NCBI RefSeq assembly: GCF_000337835.1
Contig: NZ_AOLM01000028.1
Location: forward strand, 218,574 to 282,573
DNA: 64,000 nucleotides
Direction: 5' to 3'
DNA from: Haloferax sulfurifontis ATCC BAA-897
Lineage (GTDB): Archaea > Halobacteriota > Halobacteria > Halobacteriales > Haloferacaceae
Each line of letters opens with the position of its first letter. Within the stretch, counting starts at the first letter, position 1. The notes under the pieces were generated by a model. The model was not told the DNA's origin. It ran no database searches and saw only the letters and a program-made list of their open reading frames with translations. Shown here one piece after another: positions 37,263-45,205 of this stretch. Position numbers and translations under genes: made by a program.

Positions 37263-37302
37263 GCGACCCGCGAGAGGACCACCCTCCCATGGACAGACAT
37301 GA

Positions 37303-37308
37303 GTATAA
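37303..37308 (+). promoter_or_regulatory. TATA element for the zinc micro-protein
   Basis: GTATAA (TATAA at 37304-37308) is centred 28 bases before ATG 37334 and supports this short start over ATG 37289. Confidence 0.5.
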
Positions 37309-37333
37309 CTCACCCTCCGCCGAGAACTCAGCT

Positions 37334-37462
37334 ATGACGAACTCAGTCACGGAGCGACTGTCGGCCCGGCGGTGCCCGGAGTGCGACTCGGAGACGCGGG
37401 TGAGACACGGAATCGAACGCTGTACGGACTGCGAGTGGCGCGCGCCACAGGGGGCTGACTGA
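37334..37462 (+). CDS. Zinc-finger micro-protein (42 aa)
   Basis: Very small protein with two CxxC knuckles, CPECDSETRVRHG and CTDCEWRA, 17 residues apart, forming a single zinc ribbon. This matches the CPxCG-type zinc-finger micro-proteins known in Haloferax volcanii, which are often regulators of growth, stress or motility; the particular role here is unknown. An in-frame ATG at 37289 would add 15 residues, but the TATA element at 37303-37308 would then lie inside the gene, so 37334 is chosen. It is followed after 110 bp by a convergent HTH-10 regulator. Confidence 0.75.
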   Translation: MTNSVTERLSARRCPECDSETRVRHGIERCTDCEWRAPQGAD

Positions 37463-37572
37463 GCGAGACGACGTGGCCGCGAGCACAGACGCGACCCGGT
37501 GGGGACACCACCGCGCCCGGAGTAAACCGGCAAGACAGTTATCGAATCGGATAACGAATCGTACCGACGGCG

Positions 37573-38313
37573 TTACGGACCGGGGTCCGCGTACTGGTTG
37601 AGGAGTTTCGCCTCGGCCTTTCGGAGATGTTCGAGCAGTGTGGTCTTCGAGATGTCGAGTTCGTCGGCCAGTTCCCGCGTCGTCGTCTCCCGCGGCCACG
37701 CGTAGTAGTCGCGCCGGCAGGCCAGTTCGAACACCTCGCGCTGGCGGTTCGAGAGCTTGTCCAGTTGGTGCGAGACGTGGTTTTTCGCGCCGGCGACGGA
37801 GGTGACCTTGGTGACGATGATTTCGGCCTGATTCGCCGCCTCCAACGAGTCGAGGCGCTCGCGGAGGTCGTCCCGGTCGGCGGTGTCGATGACCGGCCAG
37901 TACTCCCAGCCGTCGTCGACGCGGACGGGCGCGTCGTGGACGAAGCCGTGGGACAGAAGCGAGTCAGTCATGCTGTTTTCGGGGTCGTACTCGACCATCA
38001 ACTCCCGCGTCGTGTTCCCGACGTTCGACGCGCCGTTGTCGAACTCGTGGCGCGGACTCAGCTCGGAGACGGAGTCAGTCAGCCGCGACCGCTCTGTCGC
38101 GCGGACGAAGTCGTCGATGTCTTCGACCCGGTCGGCGTAGACCGTGAAATGCCCCTTCACGGTGTCTTCGGGTGTATTGTACACGGTGTGGGCGGTGACG
38201 CCGGCGTCGACGCTCTCCGTCACCTCCAGCGTCCAGCAGTCCGGGTGCCAGACCTTGAGCGTGAGTCGGGTCGGACCCGTGAGTTCGGAAGTCGGTGCGC
38301 TAGCGTTCGACAT
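37573..38313 (-). CDS. HTH-10 family (bacterio-opsin activator-like) transcriptional regulator
   Basis: Regulator of 246 residues. The C-terminus is a typical HTH_10 domain: LSNRQREVFELACRRDYYAWPRE, then TTRELADELDISKTTLLEHLRKAEAKLL (residues about 185-240). The N-terminal 180 residues are the variable sensor-like domain of this haloarchaeal family, with WHPDCWTLEVTE near the start and a second half around FVHDAPVRVDDGWEYWPV. ATG 38313 has TATATAT 26-32 bases upstream. No sensor gene is adjacent. The target is unknown. Confidence 0.9.
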   Translation of the reverse strand: MSNASAPTSELTGPTRLTLKVWHPDCWTLEVTESVDAGVTAHTVYNTPEDTVKGHFTVYADRVEDIDDFVRATERSRLTDSVSELSPRHEFDNGASNVGNTTRELMVEYDPENSMTDSLLSHGFVHDAPVRVDDGWEYWPVIDTADRDDLRERLDSLEAANQAEIIVTKVTSVAGAKNHVSHQLDKLSNRQREVFELACRRDYYAWPRETTTRELADELDISKTTLLEHLRKAEAKLLNQYADPGP

Positions 38314-38338
38314 GTGAGGAAGTTATTTTTCCGTGACG

Positions 38339-38345
38339 TATATAT
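38339..38345 (-). promoter_or_regulatory. TATA element for the HTH-10 regulator
   Basis: TATATAT lies 26-32 bases before the ATG at 38313, consistent with a leaderless transcript. Confidence 0.55.
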
Positions 38346-38553
38346 CCAACCGACCATGGGAGGCTGACGCATCGAGTGCGATCACACGGTGTTCCGGCGA
38401 GTTCGGGCCGAACTGCGTCTCAGATTCGAGAACAACGTGGTTGCGGCGACCGCGACGGCCCGGCGGGGCGACACCGAGCCCACCGAGCGTCACCGCGGCC
38501 GGGTTCCGGCGGAGGGAAGCGTTGATAACGACCGCTCGAATAGGGGCGAGTGA

Positions 38554-39471
38554 ATGCCCGCAGACTCCCTAGAGACGTTACTGGACAACCCGGCGATGCG
38601 GGAGGCGCTCTCGGTCGTCGTCGAACGGTCGAAACAGGGGACCGAAGAGCTCCGCTGGCGCGACGTGAACGACGCGCTGTCGAGCGGTCAGTGGGGTCGC
38701 CTCATCGAGCGGGGCGTCCTGACCGACGCCGCGGCCGGCGGCTTCGTCCTGTCCGACCCGGACCGAATCGCCTCGAAACTGCAGTCGCGCGACCCCGGCG
38801 CCGGAGACGAGAGCGACGACGCCGAGTCGTCGTGGTCTCGGTGGGACAAGCTCGGCGCGCTCGGCGTCGTCGTCCTGTTCGCCGGCTACTGGAACGCCGG
38901 CGTCCGAAACGCGGTCGCCGGCATCGACAACGTCGTGCTCGGGGCGCTGGCGCACTCGATACCGTTCTACGCCGTGGTCATCGTCCTCGCCGCGGCGACC
39001 GGCCTCTACACGACCGTGATGCAGGACCGGCTGAAGGACACGGAACTCCTCGAACGCCACCAGGCCCGGATGGACGACCTGAAGTCGCGCCGGGAGGCGG
39101 CGAAAGAGCGCGGCGACGACAACGCGCTCGAACGCATCGAGGCGGAGCAGATGGAGGCGATGGGCGACCAGTGGAGCGTGATGAAAGCGCAGTTCAAGCC
39201 GATGGTCTGGATAATGCTCGTCACCATCCCGACGTTCCTCTGGATGCGCTGGAAGGTCCGCGGCGGCCACGTCGCCGCCGGCTCCGCGCACGTAATCCTC
39301 CCGCTCGTCGGCCGGGTGGGCTGGCAGGACGCCGTCTTCGGCCCCATGCCCGCGTGGATCGTCTGGTACTTCCTCTGTTCGTTCGCCGCCAGACAGCTCT
39401 GTCAGAAGTTCCTCGGAATCGACCCCTCCGGGACCGATCGCCCGGACTCGGAGTCCACGACCTCGTCCTGA
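38554..39471 (+). CDS. DUF106 family membrane protein (EMC3/Oxa1/YidC superfamily)
   Basis: Putative membrane-protein insertase component of 305 residues. Residues 1-85 form a soluble N-terminal domain (LLDNPAMREALSVVVERS...), probably winged-helix-like. Then come a membrane helix (LGALGVVVLFAGYWNAGV), a helix near LAHSIPFYAVVIVLAAATGLYTTVMQDRL, a charged coiled region with RMDDLKSRREAAKERGDD, and the last helices (FKPMVWIMLVTIPTFLWMRW and FGPMPAWIVWYFLCSFAARQL). This is the DUF106 pattern, the archaeal relative of YidC/EMC3. In many archaea DUF106 sits beside secY; here secY is 4 kb away on the same strand with unrelated genes between. Confidence 0.9.
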   Translation: MPADSLETLLDNPAMREALSVVVERSKQGTEELRWRDVNDALSSGQWGRLIERGVLTDAAAGGFVLSDPDRIASKLQSRDPGAGDESDDAESSWSRWDKLGALGVVVLFAGYWNAGVRNAVAGIDNVVLGALAHSIPFYAVVIVLAAATGLYTTVMQDRLKDTELLERHQARMDDLKSRREAAKERGDDNALERIEAEQMEAMGDQWSVMKAQFKPMVWIMLVTIPTFLWMRWKVRGGHVAAGSAHVILPLVGRVGWQDAVFGPMPAWIVWYFLCSFAARQLCQKFLGIDPSGTDRPDSESTTSS

Positions 39472-39515
39472 GCGACGCGAAACCGCCCCTCGAAGCGTGC
39501 GTCGCGGGGGGCCGT

Positions 39516-39543
39516 GACAATCCCTTAGTGGTTTTCAAACCGG
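39516..39543 (+). promoter_or_regulatory. Shared 28-bp promoter element, copy A
   Basis: GACAA-N3-CTTAGT-N3-TTTTCAAACCGG, ending 35 bases before ATG 39578 and just upstream of its TATA box (39547-39554). It matches the elements at 42681 and 49520 at most core positions. Confidence 0.55.
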
Positions 39544-39546
39544 TTC

Positions 39547-39554
39547 GTATAAAC
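39547..39554 (+). promoter_or_regulatory. TATA element for the Cys-cluster protein gene
   Basis: GTATAAAC is centred 27 bases before ATG 39578, an ideal leaderless arrangement. The shared 28-bp element abuts it on the upstream side, at the BRE. Confidence 0.6.
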
Positions 39555-39577
39555 CGACGCCGCGACGAGAGTTCGGC

Positions 39578-40015
39578 ATGGACCGCGACGAACCCGAGCG
39601 GCGAGAGCCGAGCGACTCGCCCGCGACGACGACCGAACTCGACGAGGCCGAACTCGAAGCGCTCGTCGAGTACGTCGGAAACGGGCGCGACCGCGGAGCG
39701 CTGAGCGGACGCCGCCGCGTGGGTGAGTACCCCGACGGCGACGATGGAAACGGCGACGGCGAGTTCGGCGACCGCGACGGTGACGGGCTCGACCGCGAGG
39801 CGGCGATCGCCCGGTTCCGCGGGCCGGACGAGGTGCTCACGCGAGTCGTGCCGCACGCGGGCTACCTCGAAATCCACAAGCGGACGCCGTGCGCCGAGGG
39901 CTGTGCGTCGTGCCCGCACGGGCCCGCCGTCTACCACGTCCGGTGGGAGCGCCACCCCGGCGGCGAGGACCGACTCCACTGGGTCCTCATCGGTCCCGAG
40001 GTCGGCGCGAACTGA
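39578..40015 (+). CDS. Hypothetical protein with a Cys cluster (CxxxCxxC)
   Basis: A 145-residue protein. Residues 1-75 are very acidic and low in complexity (DDGNGDGEFGDRDGDG). The conserved-looking part is C-terminal: REAAIARFRGPDEVLTRVVPHAGYLEIHKR, then TPCAEGCASCPHGPAVYHVRWE with Cys105, Cys109 and Cys112, then LHWVLIGPEV. Three closely spaced Cys followed by His suggest a metal or redox site. I do not recognise the family. It is controlled by a clear TATA box preceded by the shared 28-bp element. Confidence 0.72.
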   Translation: MDRDEPERREPSDSPATTTELDEAELEALVEYVGNGRDRGALSGRRRVGEYPDGDDGNGDGEFGDRDGDGLDREAAIARFRGPDEVLTRVVPHAGYLEIHKRTPCAEGCASCPHGPAVYHVRWERHPGGEDRLHWVLIGPEVGAN

Positions 40016-40039
40016 TTTTCCGCCGGCTCGGCGGTCGGC

Positions 40040-42001
40040 TCAGCGGTCTCCCGCCGCGGTGGGGGGCGCCGCCCGCGACTCCGACTGCGCCCCCTCGTCG
40101 CCTCGGCGACAGCGCATCGGCTCGACCGCCGACTCGATGGGGATGTCGTCGTAGGCGTCGAGCACGTCGCTCCGCGTGACGATGCCGACGACCGTCGCCC
40201 CGTCGACGACCGGGACGCGGCCCACGTCGGCGGCTTCCATCGCGTCCACGACGTGGAGGAGGTTGCTGTTCGGCGTCGTCGTGACGACGGTCCGCGTACC
40301 GACTTCCTCGACCGGCGGGTCCGCCGCCGGGTCGTCGTCGCCGTCGAGGGCCTCGATGTTCTCGGTCAGATACCCCTGAGCGTCGCTCTGGACGACGATA
40401 CCGGCGAGCGACTCGTCCGCTTCGACGATGGGAAGCCCGCCGTGGTCTGTGTCGCGGAGCCGATTGACGGCCTCCGAAAGCGGCGTTCCGACTTGGACGG
40501 TGTCGACGGCGGTCGTCATCACGTCGGCGACGTGGACGTCCTCGATGCTCCCGATGCGGCGCTCTTGGACCGTGTAGCCGAGGTCTCGGAGCTTCTGGGT
40601 GTAGATGGTACTGCCGTTGAGGAGGTAGCTCGCGATTTCGCTCCCGACGACGCTGACCATGAGAAGCGGGAGGATGATGGTGTACTGGCCGGTGAGTTCG
40701 AAGATGATGATGATGGCGGTGAGCGGCGCGCCCGCGGTCGCGGCGAAGATGCCGCCCATCCCGACCAGCGCGTACGCGCCCGAGGGGGCCGTCCCGGGGA
40801 CGAGCGCGTGGACCGCGAGGCCGAACGCGCCGCCGACGGTGGCACCCACGAACAGCGACGGCGAGAACACGCCGCCGGAACTCCCGCTCCCGACCGACAG
40901 GGAGAAGCCGACCGCCTTGAGCACCGCCAGCGCGACGAGCGCGCCGAAGAGGAAGCCGCCGTCGATGCTCCGGTGGACGACGCCGTACCCGACCCCGAGG
41001 AGGAGGCCGGCGGCCTCCCCCGGGGCGACGCCGAGGACGACGGTCCCGACGAGGACGCTCACGCCGAGCAGGAGTCCGCCCAGCGCGGGCTTGAGATAGC
41101 CCGGCGCGTCGAGGCGCTCGAAGAAGTGCTCGACGCCGTAGAGCAGTTTCACGAGGCCCGCGCCGACGAGGCCGACGACGGCCCCCAAAAGCAGGTAGAT
41201 GGGGAGTTCGACCGCCGGCGTCACCAGCTGGTAGGACGCCGGCACGAGGAACTCGCGGATGCCGGGCGTCGGCGAGAACTCCAGAATCGGGCGGGCGACC
41301 GCCGTCGCCGTCAGCGCGGCGAGGACCACCGTGATGACGTGGCCGAGGTAGTACTCCGCGAGGAGGATTTCGAGCGCGAACATGATGCCCCCGATGGGCG
41401 TGTTGAACGTGCCCGCGATGCCCGCGGCCGCCCCGGCCGCGACGAGCGTCCGCGTGTGCCGCGAGCGAACGAACCGGCCGAAAAAGGACCCGGCGGCGCT
41501 CCCGATTTGGATGATGGGCCCCTCGCGGCCGAGCGACGCCCCGCTCCCGATGGCAACGCTCGATGCGAGCGTCTTGTAGAGGGCGATTTTCGGGCTGATG
41601 CGGCCGCCGCGGTTCAGCATCGCGTCGAGGACGCTCGGCACGCCGTGGCCCTTGACCGCGTCGGTCGTGAGCAGGACGACGACGCCGACGAGGAGGCCGC
41701 CCAGCGCGGGGATGGCCGCGTAGCGGAGCGGCCCGAGCGGGGACAGGAGGTCGAAGGCGTTGGTCACGGGCACGAGCGCGAACGAGACGTTGCCCGGGTT
41801 GAGCGAGGTGCCGTAGAGCAGTTCCTGGACGACCCAGATACCGACGCGGAAGACGACGGCCCCGAGCCCGGCGACGACGCCGATGGCGACCGCCAGCACG
41901 TTCATCGCGATATCTTCGTACCGCGGTTCGACCTCCGCCGACCGTATCGCCCTGCGAATCCGCTCGCGCAGGGTAGACTCGTCACTCGGGTTTTGGGGCA
42001 T
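40040..42001 (-). CDS. ClC-type chloride channel/antiporter with C-terminal CBS pair
   Basis: Anion channel or Cl-/H+ exchanger of 653 residues. ClC helices span about 30-450, with the KGHGVPSVLDAM (GxGxP-like) region, GSGASLGREGPIIQIG (the GREGP filter segment with the gating Glu), GIAGTFNTPIGGIMFALE and LFVGATVGGAFGLA. The typical helix-R Tyr region follows. Two CBS domains lie at about 485-640 (VADVMTTAVDTVQVGTPLSEAVNRL and TVVTTTPNSNLLHVVDAMEAADVGRVPVV) and probably bind nucleotides. ATG 42001 is preferred over the in-frame GTG 42010. Stands alone, followed by a small leftward membrane protein upstream. Confidence 0.93.
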   Translation of the reverse strand: MPQNPSDESTLRERIRRAIRSAEVEPRYEDIAMNVLAVAIGVVAGLGAVVFRVGIWVVQELLYGTSLNPGNVSFALVPVTNAFDLLSPLGPLRYAAIPALGGLLVGVVVLLTTDAVKGHGVPSVLDAMLNRGGRISPKIALYKTLASSVAIGSGASLGREGPIIQIGSAAGSFFGRFVRSRHTRTLVAAGAAAGIAGTFNTPIGGIMFALEILLAEYYLGHVITVVLAALTATAVARPILEFSPTPGIREFLVPASYQLVTPAVELPIYLLLGAVVGLVGAGLVKLLYGVEHFFERLDAPGYLKPALGGLLLGVSVLVGTVVLGVAPGEAAGLLLGVGYGVVHRSIDGGFLFGALVALAVLKAVGFSLSVGSGSSGGVFSPSLFVGATVGGAFGLAVHALVPGTAPSGAYALVGMGGIFAATAGAPLTAIIIIFELTGQYTIILPLLMVSVVGSEIASYLLNGSTIYTQKLRDLGYTVQERRIGSIEDVHVADVMTTAVDTVQVGTPLSEAVNRLRDTDHGGLPIVEADESLAGIVVQSDAQGYLTENIEALDGDDDPAADPPVEEVGTRTVVTTTPNSNLLHVVDAMEAADVGRVPVVDGATVVGIVTRSDVLDAYDDIPIESAVEPMRCRRGDEGAQSESRAAPPTAAGDR

Positions 42002-42077
42002 CCGAGTCACTCTTGCTCGATGGGGCGTTTGTCAGTTTCGTTTCGAACGCCGAACCGGCGAGCGGCCGCGAGGCGGG

Positions 42078-42443
42078 TCAGAGGGCGGCGCGCACGAGCG
42101 CGGCGTGCGTCGCGACGACACAGCCGCCCGCGACGACGCCGACCCACATCAGGAGGTGACCCACACCGAGGTCGAACGACACGCCGACGAGCCACAGGCC
42201 GACGAGGGTACCCGCGGACTTCGTGGCGTAGGAGAGGCCGCCACGCGCCGCGAGCTGTAACAGGCCGGTGCAGGCGACGCCCAACAGGAGGACGCTGACG
42301 ACGACGTCGTCGCCGACCTCCGCCGGGGGGCCGCGGAACACGACGGCCGCGACGGCGAGCGCCGCCGCCGACGCGAGGTCGACGCCGAGCGTCGTTCGAG
42401 CGAGCGAGCGTTCGACCGGCAATCGTGGCTGTGTACTCGTCAT
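42078..42443 (-). CDS. Small four-helix membrane protein, unknown
   Basis: A 121-residue protein with four predicted helices (DLASAAALAVAAVVFRG, VVVSVLLLGVACTGLLQLA, SAGTLVGLWLVGVSFDLG, LLMWVGVVAGGCVVATHAALV). It lies 76 bp upstream of the ClC gene on the same strand, so it may be co-transcribed. No known family motif. Codon use is like that of its neighbours. Confidence 0.72.
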   Translation of the reverse strand: MTSTQPRLPVERSLARTTLGVDLASAAALAVAAVVFRGPPAEVGDDVVVSVLLLGVACTGLLQLAARGGLSYATKSAGTLVGLWLVGVSFDLGVGHLLMWVGVVAGGCVVATHAALVRAAL

Positions 42444-42743
42444 GGGTGTCGAGCGCGCACCCGCCGACGCGATGCCGAAACAAGGGGACTGCGTCGGATG
42501 GGGTGTCGCGTGTCGAAGCGGTCAACGGTGACGACACCGGGCAGGCTCTATCACCGAAGGGGCTATCAGATCGAAGACGATGGGTAGCGGTTGGCCGCTT
42601 CGTGGCCGTGAAACACGGCAATCGGGGGTTTCGCGTGGACTCTTATAGTCTTTTTCAAGGAGGGAGTCTCCGAAACATCTGGCAACCACTTAGTGATTGC
42701 CAAACCGAAAACAACACCGCGACTGACCGACCACAGCACACCG
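42444..42743. other. Divergent intergenic region (300 bp)
   Basis: Between the leftward membrane protein and the rightward hypothetical. The left part holds nothing recognisable; the right part holds an AT-rich segment (TTATAGTCTTTTTC at about 42643) and the shared 28-bp element at 42681-42708. Confidence 0.5.
42681..42708 (+). promoter_or_regulatory. Shared 28-bp promoter element, copy B
   Basis: GGCAA-N3-CTTAGT-N2-TTGCCAAACCGA; the core is a palindrome (GGCAACCACT-T-AGTGATTGCC, one mismatch). It ends 36 bases before ATG 42744, almost the same spacing as copy A. Confidence 0.55.
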
Positions 42744-43454
42744 ATGAACCGCGATTCCGTCGCCCGCCTCACTCGTCTCGTCACCGCGCTCGGAGCCGTC
42801 CTCGTCCTCCTCGGACTCGCCGTGCAGGTCACGACGCTTCGACTCGGACTGCCGCATCCCCCGTGGGAGCTACGGGCCGCGAGCGACGCCGAAGTGCTGG
42901 GCGTCGGCCTCTGGTGGGTCGCCGTCGCCACCCGGCTCGTCGGGCCGCGTCGCGCTCGGCGACGCGGCGGGGCGGAGCGCGAGGCGGTGTACGTCACGCG
43001 CGGACTGCTCGACGCGCTGTTGGACCGGGCGGCGCGCGCCGAACCGAACCGTGAATCGCTCTCGCTCGGCACGACCGCCGCGGGCGAGTTAGACGGGGGG
43101 GAGTCGCTCGACGAGACCCGACGGGTGTTCAGCCACTTCGTCCACCCGAGCGCCGGCGCGGCGGTCCGGGGCGTCTTCGGCGTCGACCTCGCGACCGCGC
43201 CGGGGCGGACGCCGGGGCAGTTCGTCTCGCACCCGTGGGGGCCGCTGGCGGCGACGAAGCGCGACACGCTCCGCGAAGTCGTCCTCGTCGCGGTCCCGCC
43301 GTGGGACGACGACTGCGTGGCCGCGTTCGACCGGGCGGGGCGGCGGCGTCCGCTCCGCGTCGTCGACGCCGAGCCGCGCGAATCGTTCGACGAACCGGTT
43401 CCGACGGCCGGGTCCGCGGCGTCCCCGTCGGCACCGACGCCGGCCGACGGATAG
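42744..43454 (+). CDS. Hypothetical protein with an N-terminal membrane helix region
   Basis: A 236-residue protein. One or two hydrophobic helices at residues 12-30 (LVTALGAVLVLLGLAVQV) and about 50-65 (EVLGVGLWWVAVATRLVG) precede a soluble domain of about 150 residues with SHFVHPSAGAAVRGVFGVDLATAPGRTP and VVLVAVPPWDDDCVAAFDRAGRRRPLRVVD, and a Pro/Ala/Ser tail. Start ATG 42744 is used because the frame upstream (to 42693) runs through the promoter element. Family not recognised. It shares the 28-bp element with two other loci. Confidence 0.7.
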   Translation: MNRDSVARLTRLVTALGAVLVLLGLAVQVTTLRLGLPHPPWELRAASDAEVLGVGLWWVAVATRLVGPRRARRRGGAEREAVYVTRGLLDALLDRAARAEPNRESLSLGTTAAGELDGGESLDETRRVFSHFVHPSAGAAVRGVFGVDLATAPGRTPGQFVSHPWGPLAATKRDTLREVVLVAVPPWDDDCVAAFDRAGRRRPLRVVDAEPRESFDEPVPTAGSAASPSAPTPADG

Positions 43455-43615
43455 TCACCGCATCGATACAATTATACGCGACGACTGGCCACGACTGACT
43501 GAAACGCCGATTCGCGAGCACAGCGACGGCATCCCGTGCGGACGCCGCTCGCGTAGTGACGACGCCGGTCGGCGCAACAGACCATGCAATCGCCAACAGC
43601 CACTCGCAATCGACC

Positions 43616-45082
43616 ATGAGTTGGAAAGACACCGCAGCACCGGTTCTGAGTCGGATGCCCGCCGTGGCCCGCCCGGACGGCCACGTCCCGTTCCGCCGAA
43701 AGCTCGGCTGGACCGCCGGGATTCTCGTCCTGTACTTCTTCCTGACGAACGTCACGCTGTTCGGCGTCGGGACGGGAAGTCAGGACATCTTCGGGCAGTT
43801 CCGCTCCATCCTCGGCGGGGGACAGGGTACCATCCTCCAGTTGGGTATCGGTCCCATCGTCACCGCGAGCATCGTCCTCCAACTGCTACAGGGCGGGGAC
43901 TTGCTCGGCCTCGACACGGACGACCCGGGCGACCAAATCCTCTATCAGGGCCTCCAGAAACTGCTCGTCTTCGGGATGATCGCCCTCCAAGGCCTCCCCA
44001 TCGTCTTCGCCGGGGGCTACCTCCCGGCCGACCCGGCGGTCGCGAGCGCCCTCGGCGTCGGAGCGGTCGGCGTGAAGTGGCTCATCTTCGCGCAGATATT
44101 CGCCGGCGGCGCGCTCGTGCTGTTCATGGACGAGGTCGTCAGCAAGTGGGGCGTCGGCTCCGGCGTCGGCCTGTTCATCATCGCCGGCGTCAGCCAGCGT
44201 CTCGTCGGCGGCCTCTTCGCCGACCCCGCCTTCGGCGCGTCGACGACCGGCATCGTCTCCGAGTGGGTCCACGTCCTCGCCGGGACCGAGACGGTCCCGT
44301 CGCTCGCGACGGCGAGCGGGATACAGGCGCTCCTGTTCGGCGTGGGCGGCATCGTCCCGCTCATCACGACGCTTCTCATCTTCGGCATCGTCGTCTACGC
44401 CGAGAGCGTCCGCGTCGAGATCCCCCTCTCGCACGCCCGCGTCAAGGGCGCTCGCGGTCGCTTCCCCGTGAAGCTCATCTACGCGAGCGTCCTGCCGATG
44501 ATTTTCGTCCGCGCCCTGCAGGCGAACGTCCAGTTCCTCGGGCGCATCCTCAACAGCCAGTGGGTCGGCATGCCCGCGTGGCTCGGCCAGTACACGAGCG
44601 GACAGGTCACCGGCGGCCTGTTCTACTACCTGAACCCGATTCACGCGCCCAGCCAGTGGATGTGGTGGCTCGGGTCGGCGTCCCAAGAGCCGTGGCAGAT
44701 TCTCGTCCGCGTCGCCATCGACCTGACGCTGATGCTCGTCGGCGGGGCCATCTTCTCCATCTTCTGGGTCGAGACCGCCGACATGGGTCCGGAGGCGACC
44801 GCGCGGCAGATTCAGAACTCCGGGATGCAGATTCCCGGCTTCCGCCGCAACCCGCAGGTGATAGAGCGGGTCATGGAGCGGTACATCCCGCAGGTGACGG
44901 TCGTCGGCGGCGTCCTCGTCGGCCTGCTCGCCGTCATGGCGAACATGCTCGGCACCATCGGCGGCGTCTCGGGGACCTCGCTCCTCCTCACGGTCTCTAT
45001 CACGTACAAGCTGTACGAGGAAATCGCCGAAGAACAGCTCATGGAGATGCACCCCATGATGCGGACGATGTTCGGCGGGTAG
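43616..45082 (+). CDS. secY: Preprotein translocase subunit SecY
   Basis: Central channel of the Sec translocon, 488 residues with ten membrane helices. It shows the haloarchaeal N-terminus MSWKDTAAPVLSRMPAVARPDGHVPFRRKLGWTA, then LFGVGTGSQDIFGQFRSILGGGQGTILQLGIGPIVTASIVLQLLQGG (plug and TM2 region) and the cytosolic loop VRVEIPLSHARVKGARGRFPVKLIYASVLPMIF; all expected helices are present. Frames upstream to 43556 exist, but MSWK at 43616 is the family start. It is not next to ribosomal protein genes; neighbours are a hypothetical and an APC transporter. It may be a relocated gene or a second SecY. Confidence 0.95.
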   Translation: MSWKDTAAPVLSRMPAVARPDGHVPFRRKLGWTAGILVLYFFLTNVTLFGVGTGSQDIFGQFRSILGGGQGTILQLGIGPIVTASIVLQLLQGGDLLGLDTDDPGDQILYQGLQKLLVFGMIALQGLPIVFAGGYLPADPAVASALGVGAVGVKWLIFAQIFAGGALVLFMDEVVSKWGVGSGVGLFIIAGVSQRLVGGLFADPAFGASTTGIVSEWVHVLAGTETVPSLATASGIQALLFGVGGIVPLITTLLIFGIVVYAESVRVEIPLSHARVKGARGRFPVKLIYASVLPMIFVRALQANVQFLGRILNSQWVGMPAWLGQYTSGQVTGGLFYYLNPIHAPSQWMWWLGSASQEPWQILVRVAIDLTLMLVGGAIFSIFWVETADMGPEATARQIQNSGMQIPGFRRNPQVIERVMERYIPQVTVVGGVLVGLLAVMANMLGTIGGVSGTSLLLTVSITYKLYEEIAEEQLMEMHPMMRTMFGG

Positions 45083-45205
45083 CGCGCCGAGCCGAACCCG
45101 GCCGAGAAAGACCCGCATTCTGTGGGTGAGAACCCGACGACGGCGGCTCGAATCCGGGCCGTCACCCATCGGGGTTTTTCTGCCCGCCCTTCGAGAGTCC
45201 AACTG

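Noticed and set aside
40253..42298. A 681-codon plus-strand open frame
   Set aside because: Shadow of the ClC channel gene; composition is biased to Arg, Asp and Glu with no domain.
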